Shown here: positions 1 to 11,399 of the stretch, one piece after another | How the letters are laid out: each line of letters begins with the position of its first letter | How positions within the stretch are numbered: the stretch's first letter is position 1 | From: Pasteurellaceae bacterium LFhippo2 | GTDB lineage: Bacteria > Pseudomonadota > Gammaproteobacteria > Enterobacterales > Pasteurellaceae | Assembly: GCA_029852775.1 (NCBI GenBank) | Contig: LEKJ01000091.1 | Coordinates: forward strand, 1-64,000 | Reading direction: 5' to 3' | DNA length: 64,000 nucleotides | Program-made: the position numbers and the translations under genes | Notes under the pieces: generated by a model | What the model was told of the DNA's origin: nothing | What the model saw: only the letters and a program-made list of their open reading frames with translations | Databases searched by the model: none

Positions 1-213
1 CACGGTGCCCGTGTCCGAATAAAAAATAGTCATTTCCTAAATTCTTAACTATGTGGTAAAATTCTGCGCAAATCGTAGCCTAGACGATTTTATTTAGCAT
101 TATATGAACCGCAATTTATCCAATATCCTTACCGTTATCTATCACCTAAATTAGCATTTCAATAATAAAAACATACAGTTATATATTCAAATTATTTATA
201 AAAGAGAAAAATA
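1..213. other. Intergenic region upstream of rnr, with truncated repeat
   Basis: No gene is visible. The first 17 bases match the right end of the palindromic repeat near 35448-35464, so a repeat copy is cut by the window edge. A small hairpin with arms 70-76 and 84-90 followed by T-rich sequence could terminate an upstream transcript. The A+T-rich stretch 150-205 and a purine-rich site (gagaaaaa) just before position 214 probably serve rnr. Confidence 0.5.
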
Positions 214-2562
214 ATGAAACAAGATCCAAATTATCAACAAGAGCTGGAAAAGTATGAAAATCCAGTACCAAGTCGAGATTTTATTTTACAAACAATTCGC
301 GATTATGACGCGCCAATGAGCAGAGAAGAGTTGCTCAAAACTTTTAAAATTACTGACGAAGAGCGCCAAGAAGCGATTCGTCGCCGTTTACGAGCAATGG
401 AAAATGATGGCCAGTTAGTGTTTACGAAAGGCCGTCGCTATGCGTTGCCTGAAAAGATGGACTTACTCAAAGGAACAGTTTTAGGCCATAGAGATGGCTA
501 CGGTTTCCTGCAAGTTGAAGGTTCGGACGATTGGTTTATCCCAAATGCGCAGATGGTGCGAGTAATGCACGGCGATTATGTGTTGGCACAACCAAATGGG
601 ACTGACCGTCGTGGACGTAAAGAAGTGCGTATTGTGCGAGTACTTGAAGCGCGCAAAAAACAGATTGTAGGGCGTTTCTTTACGGAATCAGGGATTAACT
701 ATGTGGTGCCTGATGATAGCCGTATCAATCAAGATATTTTAATCCCTGAAGAGCATCGCTTAGGTGCGAGAATGGGGCAAGTTGTGGTGGTCGAACTTCA
801 ACCACGCAAAGCGGATTTCAAACGTCCTGTCGGTTTTATCACTGAAATTTTAGGCGATAATTTAGCGCCGGGTATGGAGATCGAGATCGCGCTACGCAAT
901 CACGAAATTCCGCACCTATGGCCTGAATCGGTGGAAAAACAGGTTCGTCATTTTGATGAAGAAGTGCCGGAAGAAGCGAAAATCGGCCGTGTTGATTTAA
1001 GAGAATTGCCATTAGTTACCATTGATGGCGAAAGTGCGAGAGATTTCGATGACGCAGTTTTCTGCCAAGCGGAAAATAACGGCTGGCGTTTATGGGTAGC
1101 GATTGCCGATGTTAGCTATTACGTTCGACCAAAAACAGCCTTAGATTTAGAAGCGCAACAGCGTGGTAATTCGGTTTACTTCCCAAATCGTGTGATTCCA
1201 ATGTTGCCTGAAGTGCTTTCAAATGGCTTATGTTCATTGAATCCGCAGGTAGATCGTCTCTGTTTAGTGGCGGAAATGACCGTTTCACAAACAGGCGAGC
1301 TCACTAGCTATAAATTCTATGAAGCGGTGATGAACTCTCACGCGCGTTTAACCTATACAAAAGTGTGGAATATTTTAGAAGGCGATGAAGCGCTACGCGA
1401 GCGTTATGCTCCGCTTGTTCCGCATTTAGAAGAGTTACACAAAATGTATCAAACCTTAGTTGAAACACGTCAAAAACGTGGCGCGATTGAGTTTGAAACC
1501 ATCGAAAATCAATTTATTTTCAATCCACAGGGTCGAATTGAACGTATTGAGCCAGTGATTCGCAATGACGCTCATAAAATTATTGAAGAGTGTATGATTC
1601 TAGCCAATATTGCGTCAGCACGCTTTGTGGAGAGTGTTGATGAGCCGGCGCTATACCGTATTCACGCTCAACCAAGTGAAGAGAAGCTCACTAGCTTTCG
1701 TACATTCTTAAAAGAGTGTGGGCTGTTCTTAAATGGTGGTTTAAGCCCAACGCCAAAAGATTATGCGGAGTTATTAGAACAGGTTCGTGAGCGCCCGGAT
1801 AAAGAGCTGATTCAAACGATGTTACTTCGTTCATTAAAACAGGCGGTCTATTCCCCTGATAATGAAGGGCATTTTGGTTTGGCACTAACCGAATATGCGC
1901 ACTTTACATCGCCGATTCGCCGTTATCCTGATTTGCTGTTGCACCGTGCAATTAAGTATTTGATTGAGAAGCAAAAAGGCAATACGCGTAACTATACCGA
2001 TGGCGGTGGCTATCACTACAAACTGGACGATATGGATCAGTTTGGCGAGAAATGTTCGATGACGGAGCGCCGTGCCGATGACGCAACACGCGAAGTGGCG
2101 GACTGGTTGAAGTGTGAATATATGCAAGACCACGTGGGCGATGAGTTTGATGGGGTAATCTCAAGTGTGACTGGCTTTGGTCTATTTGTGAAATTGAATG
2201 AACTATTGATTGATGGTTTAGTCCATATTTCAACCTTAGATAATGGCTATTATCACTTTGATAGCGACCGTCAGCGCTTAGTGGGCGAAAACGGAATGAT
2301 GTACCGTTTAGGCGATCCTGTCAAAGTACGTGTTATCGGTGTGAACCTTGATGATAAGAAGATCGACTTTGCACTGTTAAGCAATATGCGCAAGCCTAAA
2401 TCGGCAGGTAAAACCGCAAAGAAAAAAGCGAAATCCGCTGAAAAGCCTGTTTTCAAAGAAGTGTCTGAAAAAGCAGTGAAGAAAAAGAAAACAGCCAAAA
2501 AAGCGACATCAACGAAAGTGGTTAAACCAGCGAAAAAGAAAGCGGTTAAAAAAGCAAAATAA
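214..2562 (+). CDS. rnr: Ribonuclease R (3'-5' exoribonuclease)
   Basis: RNase R is a processive 3'-5' exoribonuclease of the RNB family that degrades structured RNA, including rRNA and defective mRNA. The 782-residue protein shows the expected order: an N-terminal winged-helix region (about 20-85), cold-shock/OB domains (about 85-240), the RNB catalytic domain with the Asp-rich metal site [12 protein letters not shown] near residue 270, an S1 RNA-binding domain (about 645-730) and a Lys-rich tail rich in KKKAKK-type runs. Length fits family members (about 750-810). It is a single gene followed by about 95 bases before mlaF. The Lys-rich tail is typical of RNase R and is thought to aid duplex unwinding. 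Confidence 0.96.
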   Translation: MKQDPNYQQELEKYENPVPSRDFILQTIRDYDAPMSREELLKTFKITDEERQEAIRRRLRAMENDGQLVFTKGRRYALPEKMDLLKGTVLGHRDGYGFLQVEGSDDWFIPNAQMVRVMHGDYVLAQPNGTDRRGRKEVRIVRVLEARKKQIVGRFFTESGINYVVPDDSRINQDILIPEEHRLGARMGQVVVVELQPRKADFKRPVGFITEILGDNLAPGMEIEIALRNHEIPHLWPESVEKQVRHFDEEVPEEAKIGRVDLRELPLVTIDGESARDFDDAVFCQAENNGWRLWVAIADVSYYVRPKTALDLEAQQRGNSVYFPNRVIPMLPEVLSNGLCSLNPQVDRLCLVAEMTVSQTGELTSYKFYEAVMNSHARLTYTKVWNILEGDEALRERYAPLVPHLEELHKMYQTLVETRQKRGAIEFETIENQFIFNPQGRIERIEPVIRNDAHKIIEECMILANIASARFVESVDEPALYRIHAQPSEEKLTSFRTFLKECGLFLNGGLSPTPKDYAELLEQVRERPDKELIQTMLLRSLKQAVYSPDNEGHFGLALTEYAHFTSPIRRYPDLLLHRAIKYLIEKQKGNTRNYTDGGGYHYKLDDMDQFGEKCSMTERRADDATREVADWLKCEYMQDHVGDEFDGVISSVTGFGLFVKLNELLIDGLVHISTLDNGYYHFDSDRQRLVGENGMMYRLGDPVKVRVIGVNLDDKKIDFALLSNMRKPKSAGKTAKKKAKSAEKPVFKEVSEKAVKKKKTAKKATSTKVVKPAKKKAVKKAK

Positions 2563-2658
2563 TTTGTAAACAAGGAATATTGTCAATTTATTAAATAAAA
2601 TTGACTTTATTCCGCTGTTCATAGATTATCCAAAGCCATTTTTATTAAGGAATATTCA

Positions 2659-3462
2659 ATGGGTGATCAAAAAAACTTGATTGAAGTAAATAATCTTACC
2701 TTTAAACGTGGTGAGCGAGTTATTTACGACAATCTTAATCTGCGTGTGCAGAAAGGAAAAGTCACCGCGATTATGGGGCCATCAGGCATCGGTAAAACAA
2801 CGCTTTTACGTCTGATTGGTGGGCAGATTGTGCCGGAATCCGGTGAAATACTATTTGATGGTCAAGATATATGTAAGGCATCAAATAAAGAACTTTATGA
2901 GCTTCGCAAACGAATGGGGATGTTATTCCAGTCGGGCGCTCTTTTTACGGACTTATCGACATTCGATAATGTTGCGTTTCCAATTCGTGAACATACACGT
3001 TTACCAGAACCGCTTATTCGCAAATTAGTGTTAATGAAATTAGAAGCGGTGGGGTTACGTGGTGCGGCAGATTTAATGCCATCAGAATTATCAGGCGGTA
3101 TGGCGCGCCGTGCAGCTTTAGCGCGTGCAATAGCTCTCGATCCTGATTTGATTATGTATGATGAGCCTTTCACAGGACAAGACCCGATTAGTATGGGCGT
3201 TATCGTTGATTTAATTAAGCGTTTAAATCAAACATTGAACTTAACTTCAATCGTGGTTTCTCACGATGTGAATGAGGTCTTAAGTATCGCTGATTATGCT
3301 TATATTGTGGCAGATAAGCGAATTATCGCAGAAGGTACACCGGAGAGCTTGCTAGGCAGTACAGATCCGCAAGTGGTACAATTCTTGTCAGGGAATGCAG
3401 ACGGTCCAGTTCGTTTCCATTATCCAGCAAAAGATTATACAGAGGAGCTATTTAGTGATTGA
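2659..3462 (+). CDS. mlaF: Phospholipid ABC transporter ATPase MlaF
   Basis: MlaF is the cytoplasmic ATPase of the MlaFEDB complex, which moves phospholipid between inner membrane and periplasmic MlaC to keep the outer membrane asymmetric. The 267-residue protein has Walker [10 protein letters not shown] near residue 41, the ABC signature [14 protein letters not shown] near 143 and Walker [11 protein letters not shown] near 166. It is the first gene of mlaFEDCB-ibaG-murA, an order conserved in gamma-proteobacteria. Its last codons overlap the GTG start of mlaE, which implies translational coupling. An AAGGAA ribosome site precedes the ATG. Confidence 0.96.
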   Translation: MGDQKNLIEVNNLTFKRGERVIYDNLNLRVQKGKVTAIMGPSGIGKTTLLRLIGGQIVPESGEILFDGQDICKASNKELYELRKRMGMLFQSGALFTDLSTFDNVAFPIREHTRLPEPLIRKLVLMKLEAVGLRGAADLMPSELSGGMARRAALARAIALDPDLIMYDEPFTGQDPISMGVIVDLIKRLNQTLNLTSIVVSHDVNEVLSIADYAYIVADKRIIAEGTPESLLGSTDPQVVQFLSGNADGPVRFHYPAKDYTEELFSD

Positions 3463-4231
3463 TTTTATCTCTAGCATTGGCGCGTCTGTGATTAATTTTA
3501 TTCGTGCTTTTGGGCGCTCTAGCTTTATGTTGTGGGGCGCATTAATTGGTAAACCTGAATTTCGTAAGCATACACCATTATTAATCAAACAGTTACACGT
3601 ATTAGGTGTGCAGTCGTTATTGATTATTATGCTCTCTGGCTTATTTATCGGAATGGTATTAGGTTTACAAGGCTATGTAGTATTGGTGGATTTCTCTGCT
3701 GAAACTAGTTTAGGTCAGCTAGTTTCTCTTTCACTATTACGTGAATTAGGCCCCGTTGTAACTGCACTATTATTCGCAGGGCGAGCTGGTTCGGCATTAA
3801 CCGCAGAAATCGGTTTAATGAAAGCCACAGAACAGCTTTCAAGCCTTGAAATGATGGCGGTGGATCCACTTCGCCGTATTATTGCACCACGCTTCTGGGC
3901 AGGTGTTATCGCAATGCCAATTCTAGCGGTAATTTTTACTGCAATTGGTATTTGGGGCGGTTCATTAGTGGGTGTTGATTGGAAAGGCGTTGATTCCGGT
4001 AGTTTCTGGTCGGTTATGCAAAATAGTGTAACTATGGCAGATTTAGTCAACGGCTTTATCAAAAGTTTAGTATTTGCCTTTGCGGTGGTTTGGATTGCAC
4101 TATTCAATGGTTATGATGCAACTCCGACATCAGAAGGTATCAGCCAAGCAACAACACGAACGGTAGTACATGCGTCTTTAGCCGTTTTAGGTTTAGACTT
4201 TATTTTAACAGCCATTATGTTTGGTGGCTAA
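3455..4231 (+). CDS. mlaE: Phospholipid ABC transporter permease MlaE
   Basis: This is the inner-membrane permease of the Mla lipid transporter, about 258 residues with several hydrophobic segments and the MlaE-family motif around [13 protein letters not shown] followed by [21 protein letters not shown] place the start at GTG 3455, which follows GAGGAG by 7 bases and overlaps the end of mlaF by 8 bases. An upstream in-frame ATG at 3395 would add 20 residues that do not look like family sequence and lie inside mlaF. Confidence 0.95.
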   Translation: MIDFISSIGASVINFIRAFGRSSFMLWGALIGKPEFRKHTPLLIKQLHVLGVQSLLIIMLSGLFIGMVLGLQGYVVLVDFSAETSLGQLVSLSLLRELGPVVTALLFAGRAGSALTAEIGLMKATEQLSSLEMMAVDPLRRIIAPRFWAGVIAMPILAVIFTAIGIWGGSLVGVDWKGVDSGSFWSVMQNSVTMADLVNGFIKSLVFAFAVVWIALFNGYDATPTSEGISQATTRTVVHASLAVLGLDFILTAIMFGG

Positions 4232-4298
4232 TTACCAAAAATTGGTAAAATTAGGCTTAAAATTGAGCGCTTGTAAAAGAAATTTCAAAGGAAAAATT

Positions 4299-4811
4299 AT
4301 GCGTCAATCAATTAAATATGAATTTTGGGTAGGCTTATTTGTATTGCTAGGCTTAGGTGCATTAGTGTTTTTAGGCTTACGTGTAGCAAATGTACAAGGT
4401 TTTGCTTCAGAAAAAAGTTACAACTTGTATGCAACTTTCGATAATATCGGTGGACTAAAGGTTCGCGCGCCTATTAAGGTAGGTGGTGTGGTTATCGGTC
4501 GAGTTTCAGATATTCAGTTAGACGAGAAGACTTACAACCCTAAAGTAACCCTTGCGATAAATGAAAGTTACAATCAGATTCCTGATTCTAGTTCACTTTC
4601 AATTAAAACCGCAGGTTTGTTAGGCGAGCAGTTTATTGCATTAAATGTTGGCTTTGTGATGGAAGGCGAAACAGAAATGCTTAAAGAAGGCGATACCTTT
4701 GCAGATACTAATTCGGCAATGGTACTTGAAGACTTAATCGGACAGTTCTTATATGGTGATAAGAAGTCTGATAAAGAAACCGTAGAATCGGCAGAGCCGA
4801 AGGCGGAATAA
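4299..4811 (+). CDS. mlaD: MCE-domain lipid-binding protein MlaD
   Basis: MlaD forms a membrane-anchored hexamer in the periplasm that receives or hands on phospholipids. The 170-residue protein has one N-terminal transmembrane helix (FWVGLFVLLGLGALVFLGL, about residues 9-27) and an MCE domain (about 37-115) with GGLKVRAPIKVGGVVIGRV. The ATG at 4299 follows AAAGGA; an ATG at 4221 would add 26 unlikely residues. The tail after about residue 140 is acidic and of low complexity. The gene lies between mlaE and mlaC in the operon. Confidence 0.95.
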   Translation: MRQSIKYEFWVGLFVLLGLGALVFLGLRVANVQGFASEKSYNLYATFDNIGGLKVRAPIKVGGVVIGRVSDIQLDEKTYNPKVTLAINESYNQIPDSSSLSIKTAGLLGEQFIALNVGFVMEGETEMLKEGDTFADTNSAMVLEDLIGQFLYGDKKSDKETVESAEPKAE

Positions 4812-4903
4812 TTTTGTAGCGAGCAATTGCTTGTTACATTAAGCCGTTGGATAGTTTGATTTTGGCTATTCAAAGACTATTTAAATTAACTTGGAGTTTT
4901 AAA

Positions 4904-5539
4904 ATGTTAAAAACCCTTAAAAAAATCTTTGTTGCTGGTGTAGTTGCAGTATCAGCGTTAGTTTCAACTTCTGCATTTGCAAACAGCAACCCTTATGTAT
5001 TAATGCAACAAACAGCAGATAAATTATTTGGCGATATTAAGGCGAATCAGTCTCGTATCAAATCTGATCCTAACTATCTTCGCACGATCGTACGCAACGA
5101 CTTAATGCCACACGTTCACGTTAAATATGCAGGTCAGTTAGTATTAGGTAAAAACTTAGCGTCAGCAACTGAAGCGCAACGTGAAGCATTCTTCACTGCA
5201 TTTGGTCAATTTGTTGAACAATCTTATGCACAAGTTTTAACGCAATATTCTGATCAAAAAGTACAGATTGAAAGCGAAAAGCCATTAGGTGACAAATCAA
5301 TCGTAAGTATTCGTGTGAATGTATTACAATCTGGTAATGCTCAGCCAATTAAATTAGATTTCAAATGGCGTAAAAACAGCAAAACTGGCGTATGGCAAGC
5401 ATACGATATGGCTGCTGAAGGTGTAAGTATGGTTGCAACTAAACAAAACGAATGGAGCGGTGTATTACGTCAACAAGGTATTGACGCTTTAACAGCTCAA
5501 GTTGCACAATCTGCAAAACAGCCAATCACATTAAAATAA
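4904..5539 (+). CDS. mlaC: Periplasmic phospholipid-binding protein MlaC
   Basis: MlaC ferries phospholipids through the periplasm between the outer-membrane MlaA complex and MlaFEDB. The 211-residue precursor starts with a signal peptide (LKTLKKIFVAGVVAVSAL, cleavage after SAFA near residue 26) and continues with the MlaC/Ttg2D fold, recognisable by NPYVLMQQTADKLF and by VYDMAAEG-like sequence (AYDMAAEGVSMV) near residue 170. The start at 4904 follows GGAG. An in-frame ATG at 4847 would place 19 residues before the signal peptide and is rejected. The next gene begins 5 bases after the stop. Confidence 0.95.
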   Translation: MLKTLKKIFVAGVVAVSALVSTSAFANSNPYVLMQQTADKLFGDIKANQSRIKSDPNYLRTIVRNDLMPHVHVKYAGQLVLGKNLASATEAQREAFFTAFGQFVEQSYAQVLTQYSDQKVQIESEKPLGDKSIVSIRVNVLQSGNAQPIKLDFKWRKNSKTGVWQAYDMAAEGVSMVATKQNEWSGVLRQQGIDALTAQVAQSAKQPITLK

Positions 5540-5544
5540 TTGTT

Positions 5545-5883
5545 ATGCAAGTGAAAAATCCATTACAATGGGACATTCAGCAAAACAATGAAAGCCTGAT
5601 GATCCAGTTGATTGGTGATTTAACTCGCGACACGTTGCTTCCGTTATGGAAGCAACGTGCTTCTTTTTTATCGCCAAAGGCTAATCAACATATCTACTGG
5701 GATTTAAAAGGTCTAGAACGCATTGATTCTGCAGGCTTTACCCTATTTGCTGAAATACTCAATCATTATCAAAAAAATAATACTACTTGTTTAATCAATA
5801 CGCCTGAGAGTGTTAAGAATCTTGCTGCGTTATTTGATTTATCAGAGTGGTTTAATAAATTTTTACATTGTGAGAATTGGTAA
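5545..5883 (+). CDS. mlaB: STAS-domain protein MlaB
   Basis: MlaB is the small cytoplasmic STAS-domain subunit that binds MlaF and stabilises the transporter. At 112 residues it covers one STAS domain: a beta strand with DLTRDTLLPLW and the conserved YWDLKGLERIDSAGFTLF segment, where the Asp-Ser pair is the usual STAS signature. It starts 5 bases after mlaC and is followed after 3 bases by ibaG, so it is operonic. The sequence is diverged, as is usual for MlaB. Confidence 0.88.
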   Translation: MQVKNPLQWDIQQNNESLMIQLIGDLTRDTLLPLWKQRASFLSPKANQHIYWDLKGLERIDSAGFTLFAEILNHYQKNNTTCLINTPESVKNLAALFDLSEWFNKFLHCENW

Positions 5884-5886
5884 AAT

Positions 5887-6147
5887 ATGGAACCAAAACA
5901 AATCGAAGAAATGTTAATGAGTGCGCTAGATTTAAATGAAGTGCACGTTCAGACAAGCGATGGTTCACATTACGGCGTGATTGCGGTAAGTGACGCTTTT
6001 GCAACATTATCAAAAGTAAAACAGCAGCAAATGATCTATGGTCCTTTAGCTGAACTGTTTGCAACTAATGCCATTCACGCATTAACAATCAAAACTTTCA
6101 CTACAGAACAGTGGAAAAAAGAACGTTTACTCAATATGGCTAGCTAA
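5887..6147 (+). CDS. ibaG: BolA-family protein IbaG
   Basis: An 86-residue BolA-family protein (IbaG/YrbA). BolA proteins partner with monothiol glutaredoxins and share [2Fe-2S] clusters; IbaG has been linked to acid response and envelope homeostasis. The sequence shows the BolA-type core HVQTSDGSHYGVIAVSDAF with conserved His residues, then MIYGPLAELFATNAIHALTIKTFT. Position between mlaB and murA is conserved across enteric and pasteurellacean genomes and is the strongest support for the symbol. The gap to murA is 44 bases. Confidence 0.9.
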   Translation: MEPKQIEEMLMSALDLNEVHVQTSDGSHYGVIAVSDAFATLSKVKQQQMIYGPLAELFATNAIHALTIKTFTTEQWKKERLLNMAS

Positions 6148-6170
6148 TTAGCGAGTCACTTTGATTTTAA

Positions 6171-7466
<1,296 letters not shown>

Positions 7467-7488
7467 TATTTAGTCTATATTCTTATTT

Positions 7489-7523
7489 AACCCCGTTGAT
7501 ATTTAATATCAACGGGGTTTTTT
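7489..7523 (+). terminator. Rho-independent terminator after murA
   Basis: A perfect 14-bp stem (7489-7502 with 7506-7519) with a 3-base loop is followed by a T run. It closes the mla-ibaG-murA operon and separates it from ccmE. Confidence 0.93.
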
Positions 7524-7684
7524 GTATTTATTAACAAAAAATAAGCAAAATTGTTAAAGAGTTTGAATTAAAACAAAACAAATCATAATAATTGACGATT
7601 CTTGTTGGTTTTTTTGATAGGATACGCAAGTTTATTTTTTTATTCATTTTCAACTGATTACCTTTTAAATAAGAAGATTTAATT

Positions 7685-8206
7685 ATGAACCCAAGACGTA
7701 AATCACGACTAAAAGTTATTTTATCGGTATTATCTGGTGTAGCTGTTGCTGCAGGTTTAACTCTTTATGCTTTAAGTCAAAATATTGACCTTTTCTATAC
7801 ACCGTCCGAGATTGTGTATGGTAAAAATGATGATCCAAAAACGAAACCTGAAGTTGGTCAGCGTATCCGTGTAGGCGGGATGGTTGTTGAAGGTTCGGTA
7901 AAACGTGATGATAAAACGTTAAAAGTAGAATTTGGCTTAAATGATATTGGCCCTGCAATTCAAGTTGAGTTTGAGGGTATCCTGCCAGATTTATTCAGAG
8001 AAGGGCAAGGTATTGTGGCACAAGGAGTTCTTATTGAACCAACGAAATTACGTGCAACGGAAGTACTTGCAAAACACGATGAAAACTATATGCCGCCAGA
8101 ATTAAATGATCAGATGAAGAAACAACATCAACCGATGGGGATTTCAGAATCGGATTTAAAAGGCGAATCAGAGCGTGATCGCACTCAATCTGGAGAGCAA
8201 AAATGA
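7685..8206 (+). CDS. ccmE: Cytochrome c maturation heme chaperone CcmE
   Basis: CcmE is a membrane-anchored periplasmic protein that covalently binds heme and passes it to the CcmF/H ligase for c-type cytochromes. The 173-residue protein has an N-terminal anchor ([20 protein letters not shown]), an OB-fold domain, and the heme-attachment region [12 protein letters not shown] near residue 130 with the expected His and Tyr. The stop overlaps ccmF by 4 bases. The usual upstream ccmABCD genes are not adjacent; murA is instead, so the maturation genes are split in this genome. Confidence 0.95.
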   Translation: MNPRRKSRLKVILSVLSGVAVAAGLTLYALSQNIDLFYTPSEIVYGKNDDPKTKPEVGQRIRVGGMVVEGSVKRDDKTLKVEFGLNDIGPAIQVEFEGILPDLFREGQGIVAQGVLIEPTKLRATEVLAKHDENYMPPELNDQMKKQHQPMGISESDLKGESERDRTQSGEQK

Positions 8207-10140
8207 TTGCAGAATTAGGCAATTATAGCCTTGCATTAAGTCTAATTTTGTCAATTTTACTGGCAATCTTACCGCTTGTAGGCGCAGAAAAGCATAATCG
8301 CACCCTAGTTTCATTGGCGCGTCCGATGACTTGGGGGCTATTTATCGCATTAACCATCTCTTTTGGGTCGTTATTTTATCTTTTCGCTGTTAATGATTTT
8401 ACTGTGCAGTATGTGGTAAATAACTCAAATAGTACTTTGCCAATTGAGTACCGCTTATCTGCAGTGTGGGGTTCACATGAAGGTTCGCTATTACTTTGGG
8501 TATGGTTACTTTCATTGTGGAGCATTGGTGTTGCGCTATTTAGCCGTAAAATGCCGGAAGAAGCTGTTGCGCGCGTGTTAGCGGTAATGGGCTTAGTGAG
8601 CATTGGCTTTCTTGTGTTTATGATTTTTACATCAAACCCATTTGATCGTACTTTCCCTAATTTCCCTGTCGATGGGCGTGAATTAAATCCGATGTTGCAA
8701 GATGTGGGGTTAATCTTCCATCCGCCATTGCTGTATATGGGCTATGTGGGCTTTTCGGTTGCCTTTGCCTTTGCGATTGCTTCATTGATGACTGGTCGTT
8801 TAGATACCGCTTGGGCGCGTTGGTCTCGTCCTTGGACAATGGCTGCTTGGGTATTCTTAACACTGGGTATTGTTTTAGGCTCTTGGTGGGCATACTACGA
8901 ATTAGGCTGGGGTGGCTGGTGGTTCTGGGATCCTGTCGAAAATGCTTCTTTAATGCCGTGGATTGCTGGCACTGCCTTAATTCACTCATTAGCAGTAACG
9001 GAAAAACGTAGTACCTTTAAAGCGTGGACTGTGTTATTAGCAATCCTTGCTTTCTCGCTATGTTTATTAGGTACATTCCTAGTTCGTTCAGGTATTTTAG
9101 TTTCGGTACACGCTTTTGCATCAGACCCAACGCGTGGTTTGTATATCTTAGCTTATTTGGTGATTGTGATTGGTGGCTCACTGCTACTTTATGCATATCA
9201 AGGTAGCAAAATTAAGAGCTTGGATAATTCGGAACGCTACTCACGTGAAAGCGTGCTACTACTGAATAATATTTTGTTAATGGCATTTTTATCGGTGGTG
9301 TTCTTAGGCACAATTTTACCGTTAATCCATAAACAGATCGGTTTAGGCACAATCTCAATTGGCGCGCCATTCTTTGATCAGATGTTTATGATTTTAATGG
9401 TGCCATTTGCGTTTTTATTGGGAATTGGACCGCTTGTAAAATGGCGTAGAGACCAAGTTTCAGCAATTCGCACACCAGTGATTATCTCGCTGATTGTGAT
9501 GATGGTATTAGGCTTTGGTTTACCGTATTTATTTGCAAGCCAAATTACGGTAAGTGTCGTGCTTGGTACTATGATGTCAGTGATTATTGTGGCATTGAGC
9601 CTGTATGAACTACATCAACGTGCAACCCATCGTCATTCATTCTTTGCGGGATTATTCAAACTCTCTCGTTCCCATTGGGGAATGGTGTTAGCGCACCTAG
9701 GTGTGGCAATGACGGTATTTGGTATCGCCTTTAGCCAAAACTTTAGCATTGAAAAAGATGTGCGTATGAATGTGGGGGATTCAACCCAAATTTTAGATTA
9801 CAACTTCACTTTCAAAGGCATTAGAGATAGTAACGGCGCTAACTATATCGGCGGTACAGCAGATATTGAAATTACCAAGAATGGTAAATTTGAAGCAATG
9901 CTTGAAGCGGAAAAACGTTTCTATAATGTGAGTAAAATGGGGATGACCGAAGCCGCTATCGACTGGGGCTTTACCCGTGATTTATACGCTGCATTAGGCG
10001 AACGTTTAGAAGATGGCTCTTGGGGCTTACGCCTTTATTATAAACCGTTTATTCGCTGGATTTGGTTTGGTGGCTTATTTATGTCGCTTGGCGGAACCCT
10101 ATGTATGATGGATAGACGTTATCGTTTGAGAGTTAAATAA
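8203..10140 (+). CDS. ccmF: Heme lyase subunit CcmF
   Basis: CcmF is the integral membrane core of the cytochrome c heme ligase. The 645-residue protein is strongly hydrophobic with many helices and carries the WWD heme-handling signature [19 protein letters not shown] near residue 245. The ATG overlaps the ccmE stop (ATGA), so the two are co-translated. The usual next genes (ccmG/dsbE, ccmH) do not follow; a terminator and an acyltransferase gene do. An uptake signal core lies inside the gene at 9428-9437. Confidence 0.96.
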   Translation: MIAELGNYSLALSLILSILLAILPLVGAEKHNRTLVSLARPMTWGLFIALTISFGSLFYLFAVNDFTVQYVVNNSNSTLPIEYRLSAVWGSHEGSLLLWVWLLSLWSIGVALFSRKMPEEAVARVLAVMGLVSIGFLVFMIFTSNPFDRTFPNFPVDGRELNPMLQDVGLIFHPPLLYMGYVGFSVAFAFAIASLMTGRLDTAWARWSRPWTMAAWVFLTLGIVLGSWWAYYELGWGGWWFWDPVENASLMPWIAGTALIHSLAVTEKRSTFKAWTVLLAILAFSLCLLGTFLVRSGILVSVHAFASDPTRGLYILAYLVIVIGGSLLLYAYQGSKIKSLDNSERYSRESVLLLNNILLMAFLSVVFLGTILPLIHKQIGLGTISIGAPFFDQMFMILMVPFAFLLGIGPLVKWRRDQVSAIRTPVIISLIVMMVLGFGLPYLFASQITVSVVLGTMMSVIIVALSLYELHQRATHRHSFFAGLFKLSRSHWGMVLAHLGVAMTVFGIAFSQNFSIEKDVRMNVGDSTQILDYNFTFKGIRDSNGANYIGGTADIEITKNGKFEAMLEAEKRFYNVSKMGMTEAAIDWGFTRDLYAALGERLEDGSWGLRLYYKPFIRWIWFGGLFMSLGGTLCMMDRRYRLRVK

Positions 10141-10144
10141 TATG

Positions 10145-10172
10145 AAAGCCAGTTTATAGCTGGCTTTATTTA
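10145..10172 (+). terminator. Terminator after ccmF
   Basis: The 8-bp stem 10145-10152 with 10160-10167, followed by ATTTAAAT, ends the short ccmEF unit. The U run is imperfect. Confidence 0.7.
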
Positions 10173-10200
10173 AATAATTGCCCTTTATGGAGCTTGTGAT

Positions 10201-11139
10201 ATGAACAGAAATATTTTTCTTGATCAGGTTAAAGGCTTACTTATTTTGCTTGTGATTATCGGGCATATTGCTATCGGTAATTTAAGCGATAATCCATTAA
10301 GAGCAGTTATTTATTTTTTTCACATCCCACTATTTTTAGCAATTACAGGTTATTTTGTTAAACAAAGTTTTATTGAGCAGCCAATCAAACAAATCTTATT
10401 GAAATATCTGCATAGACTTATTATTCCTTTTATTATCGCCTTTCTCTTTTTTACTTATTTTAATTTTCAATCAACCATTTCGTTTGAACCCTTTTTTAGC
10501 TCAATTCTTTATCCTTTCTACCATTTATGGTATGTTCCAGCTATTATTCTTTATACATTTTATTTAAAGTTTATTGAATTACTCAATAAGTATGAATTTA
10601 AAATAGCTAAAATTTTAACCTTGTTATTTTTTGTGGTTATTGCGATTTTATTTGAAACCTATGGTCAATGGAAGGTTAATCAAATTGAATGGCTATTTTA
10701 TTTGGGGGATAAGCGCTTTTATTATTTCTTTATCTATTTTTATTTTGGATATATTTTAAAAGAGATAAGCTTCTCAAAAAATTATATCATCTTAGCGTTA
10801 CTATCTTTTATATTTGGTATTATTTTATATGGAATTTCTGATGAAATTATCAAAGGCGTAGTAAAGGTCACGGCAAATCTAGCTTTAATTTATTTAGTGT
10901 TATCACTAGCAACAAGGATAATTGTTCAAAAAGATAATCTATTAAGCCGAATAGGGCAAATATCTTTGCCGCTCTATTTATGGCATGTGTTACCACTACT
11001 TATCTTACAGGCTATGCCATGGAATAAAATTCTATACTATAAAGTGAGTTTAGTTGTATTCCCTTTATTCTGTTGCATCGTAATGTTTCTAGAAAATAAA
11101 AATCGATATTTAGATCGTTATTTTTATGGTAGAGTATAA
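10201..11139 (+). CDS. Acyltransferase 3 family membrane protein
   Basis: A 312-residue polytopic inner-membrane protein of the acyltransferase 3 family, whose members O-acetylate or O-succinylate surface sugars such as O-antigen, capsule or peptidoglycan. The N-terminal signature is clear: LDQVKGLLILLVIIGHIAI (catalytic-type His in the first helix) and FFHIPLFLAITGYF. About ten hydrophobic segments follow, with LWHVLPLLI near the end. The gene is visibly richer in A+T than its neighbours (runs such as TTTATTATTTCTTT), is flanked by terminator hairpins and interrupts a stretch of core genes, which suggests later insertion. The substrate cannot be told from the sequence. Confidence 0.85.
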   Translation: MNRNIFLDQVKGLLILLVIIGHIAIGNLSDNPLRAVIYFFHIPLFLAITGYFVKQSFIEQPIKQILLKYLHRLIIPFIIAFLFFTYFNFQSTISFEPFFSSILYPFYHLWYVPAIILYTFYLKFIELLNKYEFKIAKILTLLFFVVIAILFETYGQWKVNQIEWLFYLGDKRFYYFFIYFYFGYILKEISFSKNYIILALLSFIFGIILYGISDEIIKGVVKVTANLALIYLVLSLATRIIVQKDNLLSRIGQISLPLYLWHVLPLLILQAMPWNKILYYKVSLVVFPLFCCIVMFLENKNRYLDRYFYGRV

Positions 11140-11176
11140 TTATTTAGCTATAAATTGATAAATGAGAGAAAGTAAA

Positions 11177-11344
11177 ATGTCAGAACACAAATCCTTTTTC
11201 CGCAAATTAGCGGATAAATATAACGAACTTTGCAAAGATCTTGGTGTTGATCAAGGTGGCTGTCGTGGTTGTGTGCCAGTGGTCAAATTTGATGAAGATC
11301 CTGAAGGCAAAGATCAAGAAAAACCAAATAACGATAAAAAGTAA
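11177..11344 (+). CDS. Small Cys-containing protein of unknown function
   Basis: A 55-residue protein starting MSEHKSFFRKLADKY, with a conserved-looking central motif CKDLGVDQGGCRGCVPVV holding three Cys, and a charged tail (EDPEGKDQEKPNNDKK). The start at 11177 is preceded by GAGAGAAAG; an in-frame ATG at 11162 would add five residues. It lies immediately before malQ, an arrangement I associate with Pasteurellaceae; it may belong to a small pasteurellacean family such as DUF5363, but I am not certain. The Cys spacing (C-x10-C-x2-C) could bind a metal or form a disulfide; this is inference. Confidence 0.65.
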   Translation: MSEHKSFFRKLADKYNELCKDLGVDQGGCRGCVPVVKFDEDPEGKDQEKPNNDKK

Positions 11345-11351
11345 TAAATAC

Positions 11352-11389
11352 AAAGGCTATTGGGCTTAGGCTCAATAGCCTTTATTTTT
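11352..11389 (+). terminator. Terminator between the small protein gene and malQ
   Basis: An 11-bp stem, 11352-11362 with 11373-11383, is followed by ATTTTTA. It lies only about 10 bases before malQ, so readthrough or a promoter inside the small gene must supply malQ expression. Confidence 0.75.
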
Positions 11390-11399
11390 AGGAAATAAT

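Noticed and set aside
3715-4107. Open frame of 130 codons on the minus strand
   Set aside because: It lies wholly inside mlaE, whose protein family is certain, and its residues look like antisense of a membrane protein.
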